From assembly GCF_044464525.1 (NCBI RefSeq), contig NZ_JBIQLE010000014.1:32262-96261 (forward strand): a stretch of 64,000 bases of DNA. Direction: 5' to 3'. Numbering within the stretch: position 1 is the first letter of the stretch; each line of letters opens with the position of its first letter. The notes beneath the pieces were generated by a model, which searched no databases, was not told where the DNA came from, and saw only the letters and a list, made by a program, of their open reading frames with translations. A program made the position numbers and the translations under genes. The stretch comes from Pusillimonas sp044464525. Its GTDB lineage: Bacteria; Pseudomonadota; Gammaproteobacteria; Burkholderiales; Burkholderiaceae_B. Positions 26,262 through 35,170 of this stretch are shown here, piece after piece.

Positions 26262-27221
26262 CTACTGCACTTCAATTACGTTGCGCAAAACGCCAATGCC
26301 CGCCACTTCCACTTCAATTACGTCACCGTCCTTCATGAATACCGGAGGCTTGCGCCCGACCCCCACGCCCGCAGGCGTTCCTGTCAGCAGCACGTCGCCC
26401 GGGCGAAATTCATACCACTTCGAAAAATAGGCAATCATTTCGGCGATGCTGAAGATCAAATCGGCGACCGGCTCCGACTGCATGACCACGCCGTTCAGGC
26501 GTGTGGTCAGCCGCAGCGTGTTTACATCCGGCACTTCGTCAATCGTCAGCAGAGTCGGCCCTAGCGGCGTGAACCCCGGGAACTGCTTGCCCATGATGTT
26601 CACTTCCCAGGTGCGCCGCGCGTCCCAGGGACTGGTCGCATCCCAAACGTCAGCCACCCAGTCGCGTGCTGACACATCATTGGCCACGGTATAGCCGGCA
26701 ACATAATCAAGCGCCTCGTCGCTGCTCACGCCATGACATTTCCTGCCAAAAATCACGGCCAGCTCGCCCTCGTAATCCAAATGCTCGGCGGCATCTTTCG
26801 GTATAGGTATCGAGGCGCAGGTTCCCGTCAACGAATTGACGCTCTTCATGAAAGCCGTAGGGTGAGGCGGCACAGGTGTTCCCGCCATTTCTGCCAAATG
26901 AGATCGATATGCCAGACCGGCCGCCACGATCAAGCGCGGATCAGGCACCGGTGCCAGCAGTCGCGTGGTGGCAGGCGTCACAACACCGCGATCGCGTAAG
27001 GTTGCAAGCTCAGCAGCGGTCGAGTTCTGCACGCGCTCTACGATTAGCCGCAGCACAGCAAGCCCCTCTTCACCGGCTTCCAGGATGTCGCGAACGCTAT
27101 CAGGCAACCAGACTTGGACAGTTCCGGCAAGAGCAGCCTGGCGCAGATGTAGGACTTCACCCGATGCCAGAAGTACGCCGGGCTCGCCGTTTCGTCCGCA
27201 GTCGATCGTAACCAGCCTCAT
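26262..27221 (-). CDS. Fumarylacetoacetate hydrolase (FAH) family protein
   Basis: 319 aa with the FAH catalytic domain at about residues 100-315: LDYEGELAVIFGRKC (metal-binding Glu), YTVANDVSARDW (Asp), WEVNIMGKQFPGFTPLGP, and LLTGTPAGVGVGRKPP. This layout is that of 2-hydroxyhepta-2,4-diene-dioate isomerases and acylpyruvate hydrolases. Such enzymes finish meta- or gentisate-type ring cleavage. The start overlaps the VOC gene stop by 4 bases (ATGA), and it precedes the MFS gene in the operon. Isomerase versus hydrolase activity is undecided. Confidence 0.9.
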   Translation of the reverse strand: MRLVTIDCGRNGEPGVLLASGEVLHLRQAALAGTVQVWLPDSVRDILEAGEEGLAVLRLIVERVQNSTAAELATLRDRGVVTPATTRLLAPVPDPRLIVAAGLAYRSHLAEMAGTPVPPHPTAFMKSVNSLTGTCASIPIPKDAAEHLDYEGELAVIFGRKCHGVSSDEALDYVAGYTVANDVSARDWVADVWDATSPWDARRTWEVNIMGKQFPGFTPLGPTLLTIDEVPDVNTLRLTTRLNGVVMQSEPVADLIFSIAEMIAYFSKWYEFRPGDVLLTGTPAGVGVGRKPPVFMKDGDVIEVEVAGIGVLRNVIEVQ

Positions 27222-27730
27222 GACGCTTCGGCTTGCTGAGAGGTAAAGAAGCGGTCGCCAAAATCGAAGTAATCAGCGTGCTGGAAGCCGTTCTCGTAAT
27301 ATTGGATCTCCCACCAGTTGTGATCCAGGTCTTCCATGTAAAAGGAATAGACGCCGTGCATTTCCGTAGGCGCCAGCACCTGCCTGATGCCGTAAGCTTC
27401 CTTATATTCCAGCGCTTTCGCATGCGCTTGATCGACCTCATCGCGACTGGTCACATCCAGGCCCCAATGGTTCAGAACATGGCAGGGGTGGATTTGATCG
27501 CCCACTTCAACACAAACTATATGAAAGGCCATCCCGAGCCTGACAGCCAAGGCACTGATAGCGTGATGCACGCATTCCAGACCCAGAAACTCTTCGTAGA
27601 ACCTACGAGACGCCTTGAGATCGAAGCATTCAAGCGTACCGTGCCCCAATACATAAGGCTTTAGTACCGACGTGCGCCCGATAGGATCAATACGGCATGA
27701 TTCGGGCAAGGGGTTAGTTGATATCGTCAT
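27218..27730 (-). CDS. Single-domain VOC protein, probable extradiol ring-cleavage enzyme
   Basis: 170 aa VOC-fold protein. Possible metal ligands: His in VLGHGTLEC near residue 29, His in LNHWGLDV near 87, and Glu in HNWWEIQYYE near 145, i.e. the 2-His-1-Glu set. Many one-domain extradiol dioxygenases and glyoxalases look like this. Between a reductase and an FAH gene, a role in ring cleavage or in handling the product is likely but not proven. Translationally coupled to FAH. Confidence 0.82.
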   Translation of the reverse strand: MTISTNPLPESCRIDPIGRTSVLKPYVLGHGTLECFDLKASRRFYEEFLGLECVHHAISALAVRLGMAFHIVCVEVGDQIHPCHVLNHWGLDVTSRDEVDQAHAKALEYKEAYGIRQVLAPTEMHGVYSFYMEDLDHNWWEIQYYENGFQHADYFDFGDRFFTSQQAEAS

Positions 27731-27733
27731 GGT

Positions 27734-28786
27734 TCAGTCCTTGGTCTCCAGAGTCGTAATAGCTTTATCCGCTTCGCTGACGAACGCGTCGGCACGAAAC
27801 TCATGTTCAGGAAGGTCGCACTTGCCGACAAAATCGCGCCGTGCCGAATCCACCATCACAGGTGCGCCACAGGCGTAGACCTGATGCCCCGCCAGGCTTG
27901 GATAATCTTGAATGACGGCGTGGTGCACCAGGCCCTCGCGTCCTTGCCAATTGCAAGTAGAACTCGCCTTGCTAAGTACGGGCGTATAGAAAATGTGTTC
28001 GTGATCTTGGGCCCATTTCGCAGCAAGCTCATCCATATACAGGTCGATGCGCGTGCGTGCGCCCCAGTACACATGAAGAGGCCGGCGGGACCCCTGCGCC
28101 AACGCATGCTCGACGATGGATTTGATGGGGGCAAAGCCGGTACCGGAGGCCAGAAGGATTACCGGTTTGTCCGATGTTTCGTCCAGGAAAAATTGCCCTA
28201 TAGGAGCTTCGATACGCAGCATTTCCCGTGCTTTGAGCGTGGTAAAGACTTTCTCGGTAAACTCACCGCCAGGCATGTGCCGCACGTGCAGCCATACTTG
28301 CCGCACGCCATCCGGCACCGGCGCATTAGCGATCGAATACGATCGGCGCGTATCTGAATCGAGCAAGATATCCAGATACTGGCCAGCGTGAAAACGCAGT
28401 GGCTCGTTCGGCGGCAGGCCTAACGACAAAACCATGACGTCAGGCGCCGCCCGGTCAACCGACATGACGCGCACCGGCAATTGCTGCAACGGGAAATTCA
28501 GCGAGGTGTCGTACTCCTCGATTTCTATCGTGCAGTCGCTAAGCGCTTTTGCCTGACACAGGTGCACATAGCCTTGGCCGCGTTCAGCGTCATTCAGATA
28601 AGCTGGATGCACTTCGCCCACATCGACTTGGCCGGTTATGACACGCCCCCGACAACTGCGACAAACCCCCGAACGGCAACTGAAAGGAAGGCCGGCGCCG
28701 GCCTGCAAACCCGCGCCCAATACGGATTGCTGCGGCGAGCAAGGAAACTGTCGCCCGCTCGGCTGCAAGGTCACCATATAGCTCAT
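27734..28786 (-). CDS. Ferredoxin-type NAD(P)H oxidoreductase (2Fe-2S/FAD/NAD) for an oxygenase
   Basis: 350 aa from the ATG at 28786 (GGGAGAC upstream). The N-terminal plant-type ferredoxin has CRSGVCRSC near residues 36-44 and a later C. A FAD domain follows (RSYSIANAP near residue 155), then an NAD domain (VILLASGTGFAPIKSIVEHAL near 215 and YACGAPVMV near 315). This is the order seen in BenC/XylZ-type reductases. It probably feeds electrons to a Rieske or other oxygenase; the only Rieske gene here is at 12570, so it may act in trans. Confidence 0.9.
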   Translation of the reverse strand: MSYMVTLQPSGRQFPCSPQQSVLGAGLQAGAGLPFSCRSGVCRSCRGRVITGQVDVGEVHPAYLNDAERGQGYVHLCQAKALSDCTIEIEEYDTSLNFPLQQLPVRVMSVDRAAPDVMVLSLGLPPNEPLRFHAGQYLDILLDSDTRRSYSIANAPVPDGVRQVWLHVRHMPGGEFTEKVFTTLKAREMLRIEAPIGQFFLDETSDKPVILLASGTGFAPIKSIVEHALAQGSRRPLHVYWGARTRIDLYMDELAAKWAQDHEHIFYTPVLSKASSTCNWQGREGLVHHAVIQDYPSLAGHQVYACGAPVMVDSARRDFVGKCDLPEHEFRADAFVSEADKAITTLETKD

Positions 28787-28970
28787 TACGTCTTGTCTCC
28801 CGAAGCAATATTTCAATTCAGGAAAGCATAAGTGAGCGCAGAATGCAGGGCCAACGAATTGTTGTGATGGCAATTATCACTGCGGTGAATATGAGGGTGA
28901 TCCGGTTTCGCTGCTTGTGCCTCAGTGCTACGAGCAACGAATCACGAACCCCATGATCGGCAAGACGCTT

Positions 28971-29903
28971 TTAGTCAAACAGCTCACGCCCATCGCGGAA
29001 GGCGTTGTAGATCAGCTCACGAAGCCATCGGTTGGCTGAATCCAGGTCGTAACGTTCGTGCCATTGCTGCCAAATACAGAACGGGCCCACTTGAAACGGC
29101 AAACCCACCTCGCATAGATCGGAACGGGATTGGAGTACTGTCCTGGCCAAACGTCGGGGCACGGACAGCACCAGATCGGAGGACGCCACGACATCTGCCG
29201 CGCCAAGCGCGTGCGCCATGGTCAATACTACGTTACGCTCGGCCAGAATTCCTTTTTGGTACAAGGTGTTTTGCAGTGCGGCATCACTTGCCCCGCTGGG
29301 CCGATAGGTAACATGCTGGGAACCCAGATATTGCTTGTAGGTGAAGGTGGCGCCCTTGAAACCATGCCGCTTGCCCACCAGCGCCACAAAAGTTTCCTTA
29401 CACAACACTTGATCTTTGAACGCCGTCCCCATCGGCAGCCAGCTGCCCAGGGCAACGTCGACCTTGCCTTCCAGAAGCAGCGTTCTGGCCTCCTCTGCAT
29501 TGGACGGCCCGACTGTCTCGAAACGGACTAGCGGCGCCGCTTCACGCGCGGCGTTCAAAAAGCCGGGAAGCAGAACCATCTGACCGATATCGTTAACGGC
29601 AATTCTAAATAGCCTGGCTGAGGTCGGCGCATCGAAGCGCTGCGCCTTGTCGACGGCCTGCGTCAACTTTTCCAACCCCTCTTCCACCAAGGAAATCAGC
29701 TCGTCCGCCAGCGGCGTGGGCTCCATGCCTTCGGGAGTGCGGACGAATAAAGGATCGTCGAACCGTTCACGCAGCCGTTTAAGCGCATTGCTGACAGCAG
29801 ACTGCGTCAAATTTAGATAGTCGCCCGCCTTGGTTACATTACGCATCGTGTAAACGGCGCGAAACACCAGGAATAGATTCAGATCGACTGTCTTGATGTT
29901 CAT
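28971..29903 (-). CDS. LysR-family transcriptional regulator
   Basis: 310 aa. I chose the ATG at 29903, which gives the standard start MNIKTVDLNLFLVFRAVYTMRN; a longer frame adds 8 residues with no ribosome site. The HTH reads VTKAGDYLNLTQSAVSNALKRLRE. A substrate-binding domain follows from about residue 95. It sits 184 bp upstream of the reductase operon on the same strand and is the obvious candidate to control it. Confidence 0.92.
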   Translation of the reverse strand: MNIKTVDLNLFLVFRAVYTMRNVTKAGDYLNLTQSAVSNALKRLRERFDDPLFVRTPEGMEPTPLADELISLVEEGLEKLTQAVDKAQRFDAPTSARLFRIAVNDIGQMVLLPGFLNAAREAAPLVRFETVGPSNAEEARTLLLEGKVDVALGSWLPMGTAFKDQVLCKETFVALVGKRHGFKGATFTYKQYLGSQHVTYRPSGASDAALQNTLYQKGILAERNVVLTMAHALGAADVVASSDLVLSVPRRLARTVLQSRSDLCEVGLPFQVGPFCIWQQWHERYDLDSANRWLRELIYNAFRDGRELFD

Positions 29904-30014
29904 GTTCGGTGAGTCCCAGAAACGCACAGCGATTCGGGCTCATGGATGGCCCTCTACTTGTGTTATACCAGAACGTACCGGCCACAGGCAGGGCAGGCTC
30001 GAAGGATAAAGAGC

Positions 30015-31175
30015 TTAGGAACCCTGCAAATAATCAGCCAGCCGTGCAAGCATGGCGTCGCAAGCCGCCAATTGCTCAAGGGTCAGGTATTCGTCGGGTT
30101 TGTGGCCCTGATCCATGCTGCCCGGGCCACAGATAACGGCGGGAATACCGGCTTGGTTGAACAGGCCGCCCTCGCTTCCAAAGGCAACGGTACTGAATGC
30201 AGACGAACCCGTCAGTGCGGCCAGCAGCTGCGCAGCCTCACTATCTGGTGATGTTGCCAAGCCGGGATACTCGGCCAACTGCTCGAAGGAAATATCCGTG
30301 CCGGCATGAACTGAACGCATTTTAGGAAGCAGCTCGTCTTGAGCGTACGAGGCGAGCTCAGCCGGGACCACCTGGGGATCGAATCCGGGCAAGGCACGGA
30401 CTTCAAAATCAAACTCACATTCGGCAGGCACGATATTCAGCGCACGCCCGCCCTTGATCAGGCCAGTCTGAACCGTGGAAAAAGGGGGATTGAAACGATC
30501 ATCGTGATGCTGGGGCTGAGCCAGGTCTTCGGCAATATCGCCGAGTCGCCCGACCAGTTTCGCCGCGTACTCGATGGCATTTACACCTTGAGGTGCATAC
30601 GCTGAATGACAGGCGGCACCCTGGACCTTGCAACGTACGGCCAATTTCCCCTTGTGCCCCAGCACCGGCTGCAGGGAGGTCGGCTCGCCTATCAGGCAAA
30701 GCTGTGGCTTGTTCTTGCGTTTCTCAATTTCGGACAGCATCGATCGTACACCCAGGCAGCCCACTTCCTCGTCATAAGAAAACGCCAAATGCACGGGGCG
30801 GCTAAGCGGTTTGGCCAAAAACGTGGGCACCATCGCCAGCACCGAAGCGATGAACCCCTTCATATCTGCGGTGCCCCGCCCGTAAAGACGCCCCTCTTGC
30901 TCAGACAGGGAAAACGGGTCGACCGTCCAGACTTGGCCATCGACGGGAACCACGTCGGTATGCCCGGAAAGCACAATGCCTCCTTGTTCGGCTGGGCCAA
31001 GCGTGGCGAAGATGTTCGCCTTGGTACGCTCGGGGTTATAGAAAAGCTCACAGCCGATTCCCAGACCTGCCAGATAACTCTGGATGAACTGGATTAGCTC
31101 AAGATTGGAGTCACGACTGACCGTGGGAAAGCTGATCAGCCGTTCGAGCATCTGGCGGCTGCTGGGGTTACTCAT
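30015..31175 (-). CDS. M20-family deacetylase (acetylornithine deacetylase-like)
   Basis: 386 aa zinc peptidase-family enzyme. Visible motifs: SGHTDVVPVDG near residue 70 (His, Asp), GRGTADMKGF near 100 (bridging Asp), YDEEVGCLG near 133 (Glu-Glu), GEPTSL near 160, and CGPGSMDQGHKPDEY near 355 (last His). This is the ArgE pattern, hydrolysing an N-acyl group. Its start overlaps the DUF1028 gene by 8 bp in a transport/oxidation operon, so the real substrate is probably an acylated compound of that pathway rather than acetylornithine. Confidence 0.9.
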   Translation of the reverse strand: MSNPSSRQMLERLISFPTVSRDSNLELIQFIQSYLAGLGIGCELFYNPERTKANIFATLGPAEQGGIVLSGHTDVVPVDGQVWTVDPFSLSEQEGRLYGRGTADMKGFIASVLAMVPTFLAKPLSRPVHLAFSYDEEVGCLGVRSMLSEIEKRKNKPQLCLIGEPTSLQPVLGHKGKLAVRCKVQGAACHSAYAPQGVNAIEYAAKLVGRLGDIAEDLAQPQHHDDRFNPPFSTVQTGLIKGGRALNIVPAECEFDFEVRALPGFDPQVVPAELASYAQDELLPKMRSVHAGTDISFEQLAEYPGLATSPDSEAAQLLAALTGSSAFSTVAFGSEGGLFNQAGIPAVICGPGSMDQGHKPDEYLTLEQLAACDAMLARLADYLQGS

Positions 31176-31845
31176 CGCCTGGAACTCCGTAACTAGGCGC
31201 CAGCGAAGGGTTCAGCGCTCTATCGAGATAGTCTTGCATTTGCGGCTTATAGGCTTCCCAGAGGTTACATAGCTCTTTGAGAGGCAGCTCATCAGCCCAA
31301 TCGACTCGCAAGTCGGCAATAGGCCAAGGCACGTCGCCCACGATTTTTAGCGCCGCCGAATGAACTGGGCCGGCCTCGCCGCCGGCATCCAGCGCTGCCT
31401 GCATCGCCGCCAGAAGGCGATCGCCAAGGCTGCCGGAAGCCTGCTCAAAACAGGTGGTCATGGCCTGGATAACAGTCTTATCGGCCAACAAATTACCCGC
31501 GGCGACGCATTGCCGACCTTCCACCGCGTTGTAAACCCCTAGCGCTTGATCACCGGTGAATACGGCTGTGCGCCCTTGGTGGTCTACAACAGCTACTTGG
31601 CGGTATTGATGCCATTCGTCTGCGGCCAATGCCTGTTCCAGCGCTTGCGGCGGCGCCAGGCTGTCGGATTCAAGCAGATCAAGTATCTGTGCGCCCAAGG
31701 AGGGCAAGGTGATGTTCTGGGAGGCCACAGCACCCACCTTGGCGCGCACCCATGGGCAGCGGGCCCCTACGGCGATGCTGGAAGAGCTGATGGCAATGCC
31801 CAATTGCCCGGTCTGCTGGCAACGTGCCACAATCGAAAATGTCAT
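31168..31845 (-). CDS. DUF1028 family protein
   Basis: 225 aa from the ATG at 31845 (AAGGAGAAAACA upstream). The Ntn-hydrolase-like DUF1028 pattern is clear: MTFSIVARCQQTGQLGIA, GARCPWVRAKVGAVASQ, and a RTAVFTGDQALGVYNAVEGRQCVAAGN segment with GNLLAD. The family is often found beside M20 deacetylases and RidA proteins, as here. A role in amide or acyl hydrolysis is plausible. The activity is not established. Confidence 0.88.
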   Translation of the reverse strand: MTFSIVARCQQTGQLGIAISSSSIAVGARCPWVRAKVGAVASQNITLPSLGAQILDLLESDSLAPPQALEQALAADEWHQYRQVAVVDHQGRTAVFTGDQALGVYNAVEGRQCVAAGNLLADKTVIQAMTTCFEQASGSLGDRLLAAMQAALDAGGEAGPVHSAALKIVGDVPWPIADLRVDWADELPLKELCNLWEAYKPQMQDYLDRALNPSLAPSYGVPGDE

Positions 31846-31855
31846 TGTTTTCTCC

Positions 31856-32287
31856 TTAGGACTGTTCAGGCGCCCAACCGTCGGGAATGACCGCGATGAC
31901 ATCGATCTCCATCAGCCATTCGGGCTGCCCCAGCGCACTCACAACCAGCCCCGTTGAAATAGGAAACACGCCTTTTAGCCATTTGCCGACTTCTTGGTAT
32001 ACAGGCTCGCGAAAACGTGGATCGGTAAGGTAAGTGGTGGTCTTGACGATATGAGACAGGTCGCTGCCCGCCTCCAGCAGCAATTGCTTGACGTTCTTCA
32101 TGGCCTGCTCGGCCTGCGCGCGCGGGTCGCCCAGACCGACCAGCTTGCCGTCGAAGTCGCTTCCAACCTGGCCGCGCACATATACCGTGTTGCCGGCGCG
32201 TACGGCCTGGCATAAATCGTTATTCAAGGTTTGATTGGGGTAAGTATCTTTGGTGTTAAACATGCGGATACGCGTATGGGTTGGCAT
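31856..32287 (-). CDS. RidA (YjgF/YER057c/UK114) family protein
   Basis: 143 aa from the ATG at 32287 with AAGGAG upstream; further upstream codons have no support. It shows the RidA pattern: VYVRGQVGSDFDGKLVGLGDPRAQAEQAMKNVKQLL and TTTYLTDPRFREPVYQ, with a conserved WLMEIDVIAVIP near the C-terminus. RidA proteins remove reactive enamine/imine intermediates. Next to a flavin monooxygenase and a deacylase it suggests imine-forming chemistry in this operon. The Arg usually in the CxR segment is replaced here by the MEIDVIAV strand. Confidence 0.9.
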   Translation of the reverse strand: MPTHTRIRMFNTKDTYPNQTLNNDLCQAVRAGNTVYVRGQVGSDFDGKLVGLGDPRAQAEQAMKNVKQLLLEAGSDLSHIVKTTTYLTDPRFREPVYQEVGKWLKGVFPISTGLVVSALGQPEWLMEIDVIAVIPDGWAPEQS

Positions 32288-32333
32288 GCTGGTCTCCTTG
32301 CGTGTCAGGCTCGAATGATTCTTTATTCCAGGG

Positions 32334-33620
32334 TTAGGGGTGGGCTGTGGCGTCGGCGCGTTGCGAGGCATCGCGATAGGCGGTGTACCTGCGCTGAGTG
32401 GCGATATGATCGGCGATATGCTTGGCGTCGTGCCAAACGCCCCAGATAAACGATGAGCCCCGGCGCGACAACCAAGGCAGGCCTAGAAAATACACCCCGG
32501 GCACAGATGTTACGCCGCGTTGGTGCTTGGGCTTGCCGTTTTCATTGAAAACATCCACTTGCAACCATGGGTGTTCGACCGTATAGCCGGTAGCCCAAAT
32601 GATGGTACGAATGTTCGCATCGGCCATGTTGAGTTCCAGAATGGGGTTCCTGACGCACTCGGGGTCTTCAACAACTCTCCGCGCCTGCGGCTCTTCGGGA
32701 AGGTCGAGACCATTGCTTTCAATATAGGCGTCCGCTGCGTCCAGCAAGGCCAAATGGTTTGCATCGCCGTTGTTCAGGTTTTCAACCAAATCGGTATTGA
32801 ACCTGACGACACCGCGGTCGAACGATTGGGTCAACCCCAAGAGGGTGATGCCCTGCTGTCCAAGCTCGCGAAAGTTGATGGTGTAGCCGCCGTGAGCACC
32901 CGTCACCGCGATCGTGACATGCTCTTTACCGGGTTGAGCGATTTCCTGGTCCCATTGACCAAGTACGCCCAGCCACCAAACAAAGTCACGATTGCGATAC
33001 GCCCGGGGCGGGCGATCGTGCGGCCCCACCGAAAGATATACCTTGCGACCGGCACGATTCAATTCGTCGGCGATCTGAACACCTGAAGACCCTGCTCCGA
33101 CCACCAGAATGGCCCCTTCTGGCAATTGCTCGGGGTTGCGATAATGCGCTGAGTGTATTTGGGTCAGGCCGCTGCCTTTGGGCGCAATGGGAGGAATGAC
33201 CGGGCGCTGAAAAGGGCCCGTCGCAGCCACCACTCGCAATGCCTCGTACCGCCCTTCCGAAGTATCGACAATAAAGCCCTGGCGCCCATGGTTCCGGACG
33301 ACTTTTTCCACCGTCACCCCCGTACGAATGGGTACATTGAACTTCTTTGCATACGCTTCAAAATATTCGGCAATTGCGTCTTTGGAAGGGAAGCCATCGG
33401 GGTCGAAGTTGGCAAACTCCAGACCGGGAAATCGGTCATGCCAGGCAGGGCCATTGGCCACCAGCGAATCCCAGCGTCCGGTACGCCATTGTTCGGCGAT
33501 TCGGTCGCGTTCCAGAACAACGTGTGACACGCCTTGGGCACTAAGATGCTCGCTCATGGCCAGCCCAGCCTGGCCGCCACCCACTACAAGCGTATCAATC
33601 GATGTTTTTTTTAGCGTCAT
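32334..33620 (-). CDS. NAD(P)/FAD-dependent monooxygenase (flavin-containing monooxygenase-like)
   Basis: 428 aa from the ATG at 33620. FAD-binding motif VVGGGQAGLAMSEHL near residue 12; WDSLVANGPAWHDRFPG near 55 and PRAYRNRDFVWWLG near 205 as in group-B monooxygenases. The second Rossmann motif, ILVVGAGSSGVQIADEL, sits near 170 for NADPH. ATG-type residues follow (RTIIWATGYTVEHPWLQ). Likely an N- or Baeyer-Villiger-type monooxygenase. It is in the liv operon between RidA and livF, so it may initiate oxidation of the imported amino-acid-like substrate. Confidence 0.9.
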   Translation of the reverse strand: MTLKKTSIDTLVVGGGQAGLAMSEHLSAQGVSHVVLERDRIAEQWRTGRWDSLVANGPAWHDRFPGLEFANFDPDGFPSKDAIAEYFEAYAKKFNVPIRTGVTVEKVVRNHGRQGFIVDTSEGRYEALRVVAATGPFQRPVIPPIAPKGSGLTQIHSAHYRNPEQLPEGAILVVGAGSSGVQIADELNRAGRKVYLSVGPHDRPPRAYRNRDFVWWLGVLGQWDQEIAQPGKEHVTIAVTGAHGGYTINFRELGQQGITLLGLTQSFDRGVVRFNTDLVENLNNGDANHLALLDAADAYIESNGLDLPEEPQARRVVEDPECVRNPILELNMADANIRTIIWATGYTVEHPWLQVDVFNENGKPKHQRGVTSVPGVYFLGLPWLSRRGSSFIWGVWHDAKHIADHIATQRRYTAYRDASQRADATAHP

Positions 33621-33660
33621 GGCTGTTCCTTCTTCCCGCATGGAATATTTGCAAATGGAC

Positions 33661-34359
33661 TCATAGGTATAGGTTTTTGATCGCGTCGTTGCCCAGCAGC
33701 TCTTTCGCGGAACCAGATGCCACGATCTGGCCCTTCAGCAGCAGGTACCCATGGTGTGCGACGGTTAACGCAGCTTCGGCGTTTTGCTCGATCAGCAGTA
33801 CGGTTATGCCTTCTTTATGAATGCGCTCTACCGTTTGAAAATATTCTTCGATCAATTTTGGCGACAGGCCTAATGTGGGTTCATCCATGATCACCATGCG
33901 TGGGCTGCCGATCAGTACGCGCCCCAATGCAACCATGGCCTGTTCGCCGCCCGACAGCGTGCCCGCCGCTTGGGACAAGCGCTCTCCCACTCGTGGAAAC
34001 ATTCCCACCACGGTTTCAAGCGCCTGCTCAAAACTTTCCTTGGGCCGCAATGCGTCATAGCCGATCCGCAGATTCTCGCGGACCGATATTTCAGGAAACA
34101 AGCGACGCCCCTCAGGCACGAACCCCACACCCAGACCAGCGAGGCTCTCCGTTTTGATGTCGGCAAGATTGCGGCCACATATCGTGATCTTTCCGTGATA
34201 CGGAGGCAACAAGCCGGCAATCGCCTTGAAGGTCGTGGTCTTGCCTGCCCCGTTAGGCCCGAGCAGACACACGACGCTGCCCTGCGCCACTTTCAGGCTG
34301 ACCTTATTCAAGATATTGACCACGCCATAACGCGTGCTGACGGCATCAAGCTCAAGCAT
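33661..34359 (-). CDS. livF: Branched-chain amino acid/amide ABC transporter ATP-binding protein LivF
   Basis: 232 aa from the ATG at 34359, giving the canonical MLELDAVSTRYGVV start. Walker A GPNGAGKTT near residue 38, signature LSGGEQAMVALGR, Walker B RMVIMDEPTLGL. LivF-type length and motifs. It overlaps livG by 8 bp. The operon lacks a matching LivJ/K gene on this strand; the divergent SBP at 37481 supplies it. Confidence 0.92.
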   Translation of the reverse strand: MLELDAVSTRYGVVNILNKVSLKVAQGSVVCLLGPNGAGKTTTFKAIAGLLPPYHGKITICGRNLADIKTESLAGLGVGFVPEGRRLFPEISVRENLRIGYDALRPKESFEQALETVVGMFPRVGERLSQAAGTLSGGEQAMVALGRVLIGSPRMVIMDEPTLGLSPKLIEEYFQTVERIHKEGITVLLIEQNAEAALTVAHHGYLLLKGQIVASGSAKELLGNDAIKNLYL

Positions 34360-35170
34360 GGCTGACCTTTCTTCCCAAATAAGCTTCCTGAACACGCGGC
34401 AACTGGCGCACCACCTCGAATACGTCGTCCCCGATCTTGCGACCGTAATCCAGAACCATGACGCGATGCGGCAACGCCGCGACCAAGCGCATGTCATGCT
34501 CGATGATGATGAAGCTCAGCTGCGGGTTCTCTTCCTGCAGCCGCCGGATATCATCGATCAGCACATCGGTGTCCCGGTCGTCCATGCCGCTGGAAGGTTC
34601 ATCCAGCAGCACCACTTTCGGCTCGGTCGCAAGAGCCCGTGCGATCTCAAGTCGCCGCCGGTCCGCTTGGGGCAGGCTGGAGGCCAATTGATTACGCCGC
34701 TCGTAAAGGTCGGGGGATACTCTATGCAGCAGCTCTTGGGCACGTTCAGCCGCCCGGCGCATTTCTGCCTTCGAGCGCCCGGGCAGAAGCAACACGGTCA
34801 ATACGCCGGAACGGGTGCGCGTGTGCATACCGATCATGACGTTGTCCAGAACACTGAGGCTGCCGAATAGCCGGCTGGTTTGAAAAGTACGAGCCAAGCC
34901 CGCCGCCGCGATCTTATGAGCCGGCATTCCGCTGATGCGCCGCCCTTCCAGAAACACTTCGCCTTCCGTCGGCTCGTAAATACCAGTCACGACATTCAAT
35001 AACGTTGTCTTGCCGGCGCCGTTAGGGCCGATGATGGCCAGTACTTCGCCGCGTTTGAGGGAAATATCGACGCCTTCAACGGCGACGAGCCCGCCAAAGC
35101 GCATGGTCAGCTTGCGCCCCTCAAGCACCATGTTGTTGTCGGCGGGCACGGGCTGACTAGCTGTGTTCAT
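34352..35170 (-). CDS. livG: Branched-chain amino acid/amide ABC transporter ATP-binding protein LivG
   Basis: 272 aa. Walker A GPNGAGKTT near residue 50, LARTFQTSRLFG near 95 (LivG hallmark), signature SLPQADRRRLEIAR (in place of LSGGQ) near 168, Walker B VVLLDEPSSGMDDRD. The signature replacement LPQAD for LSGGQ is seen in many LivG proteins. Start overlaps the livM stop by 14 bp. Cytoplasmic ATPase subunit of the importer. Confidence 0.92.
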   Translation of the reverse strand: MNTASQPVPADNNMVLEGRKLTMRFGGLVAVEGVDISLKRGEVLAIIGPNGAGKTTLLNVVTGIYEPTEGEVFLEGRRISGMPAHKIAAAGLARTFQTSRLFGSLSVLDNVMIGMHTRTRSGVLTVLLLPGRSKAEMRRAAERAQELLHRVSPDLYERRNQLASSLPQADRRRLEIARALATEPKVVLLDEPSSGMDDRDTDVLIDDIRRLQEENPQLSFIIIEHDMRLVAALPHRVMVLDYGRKIGDDVFEVVRQLPRVQEAYLGRKVSHA

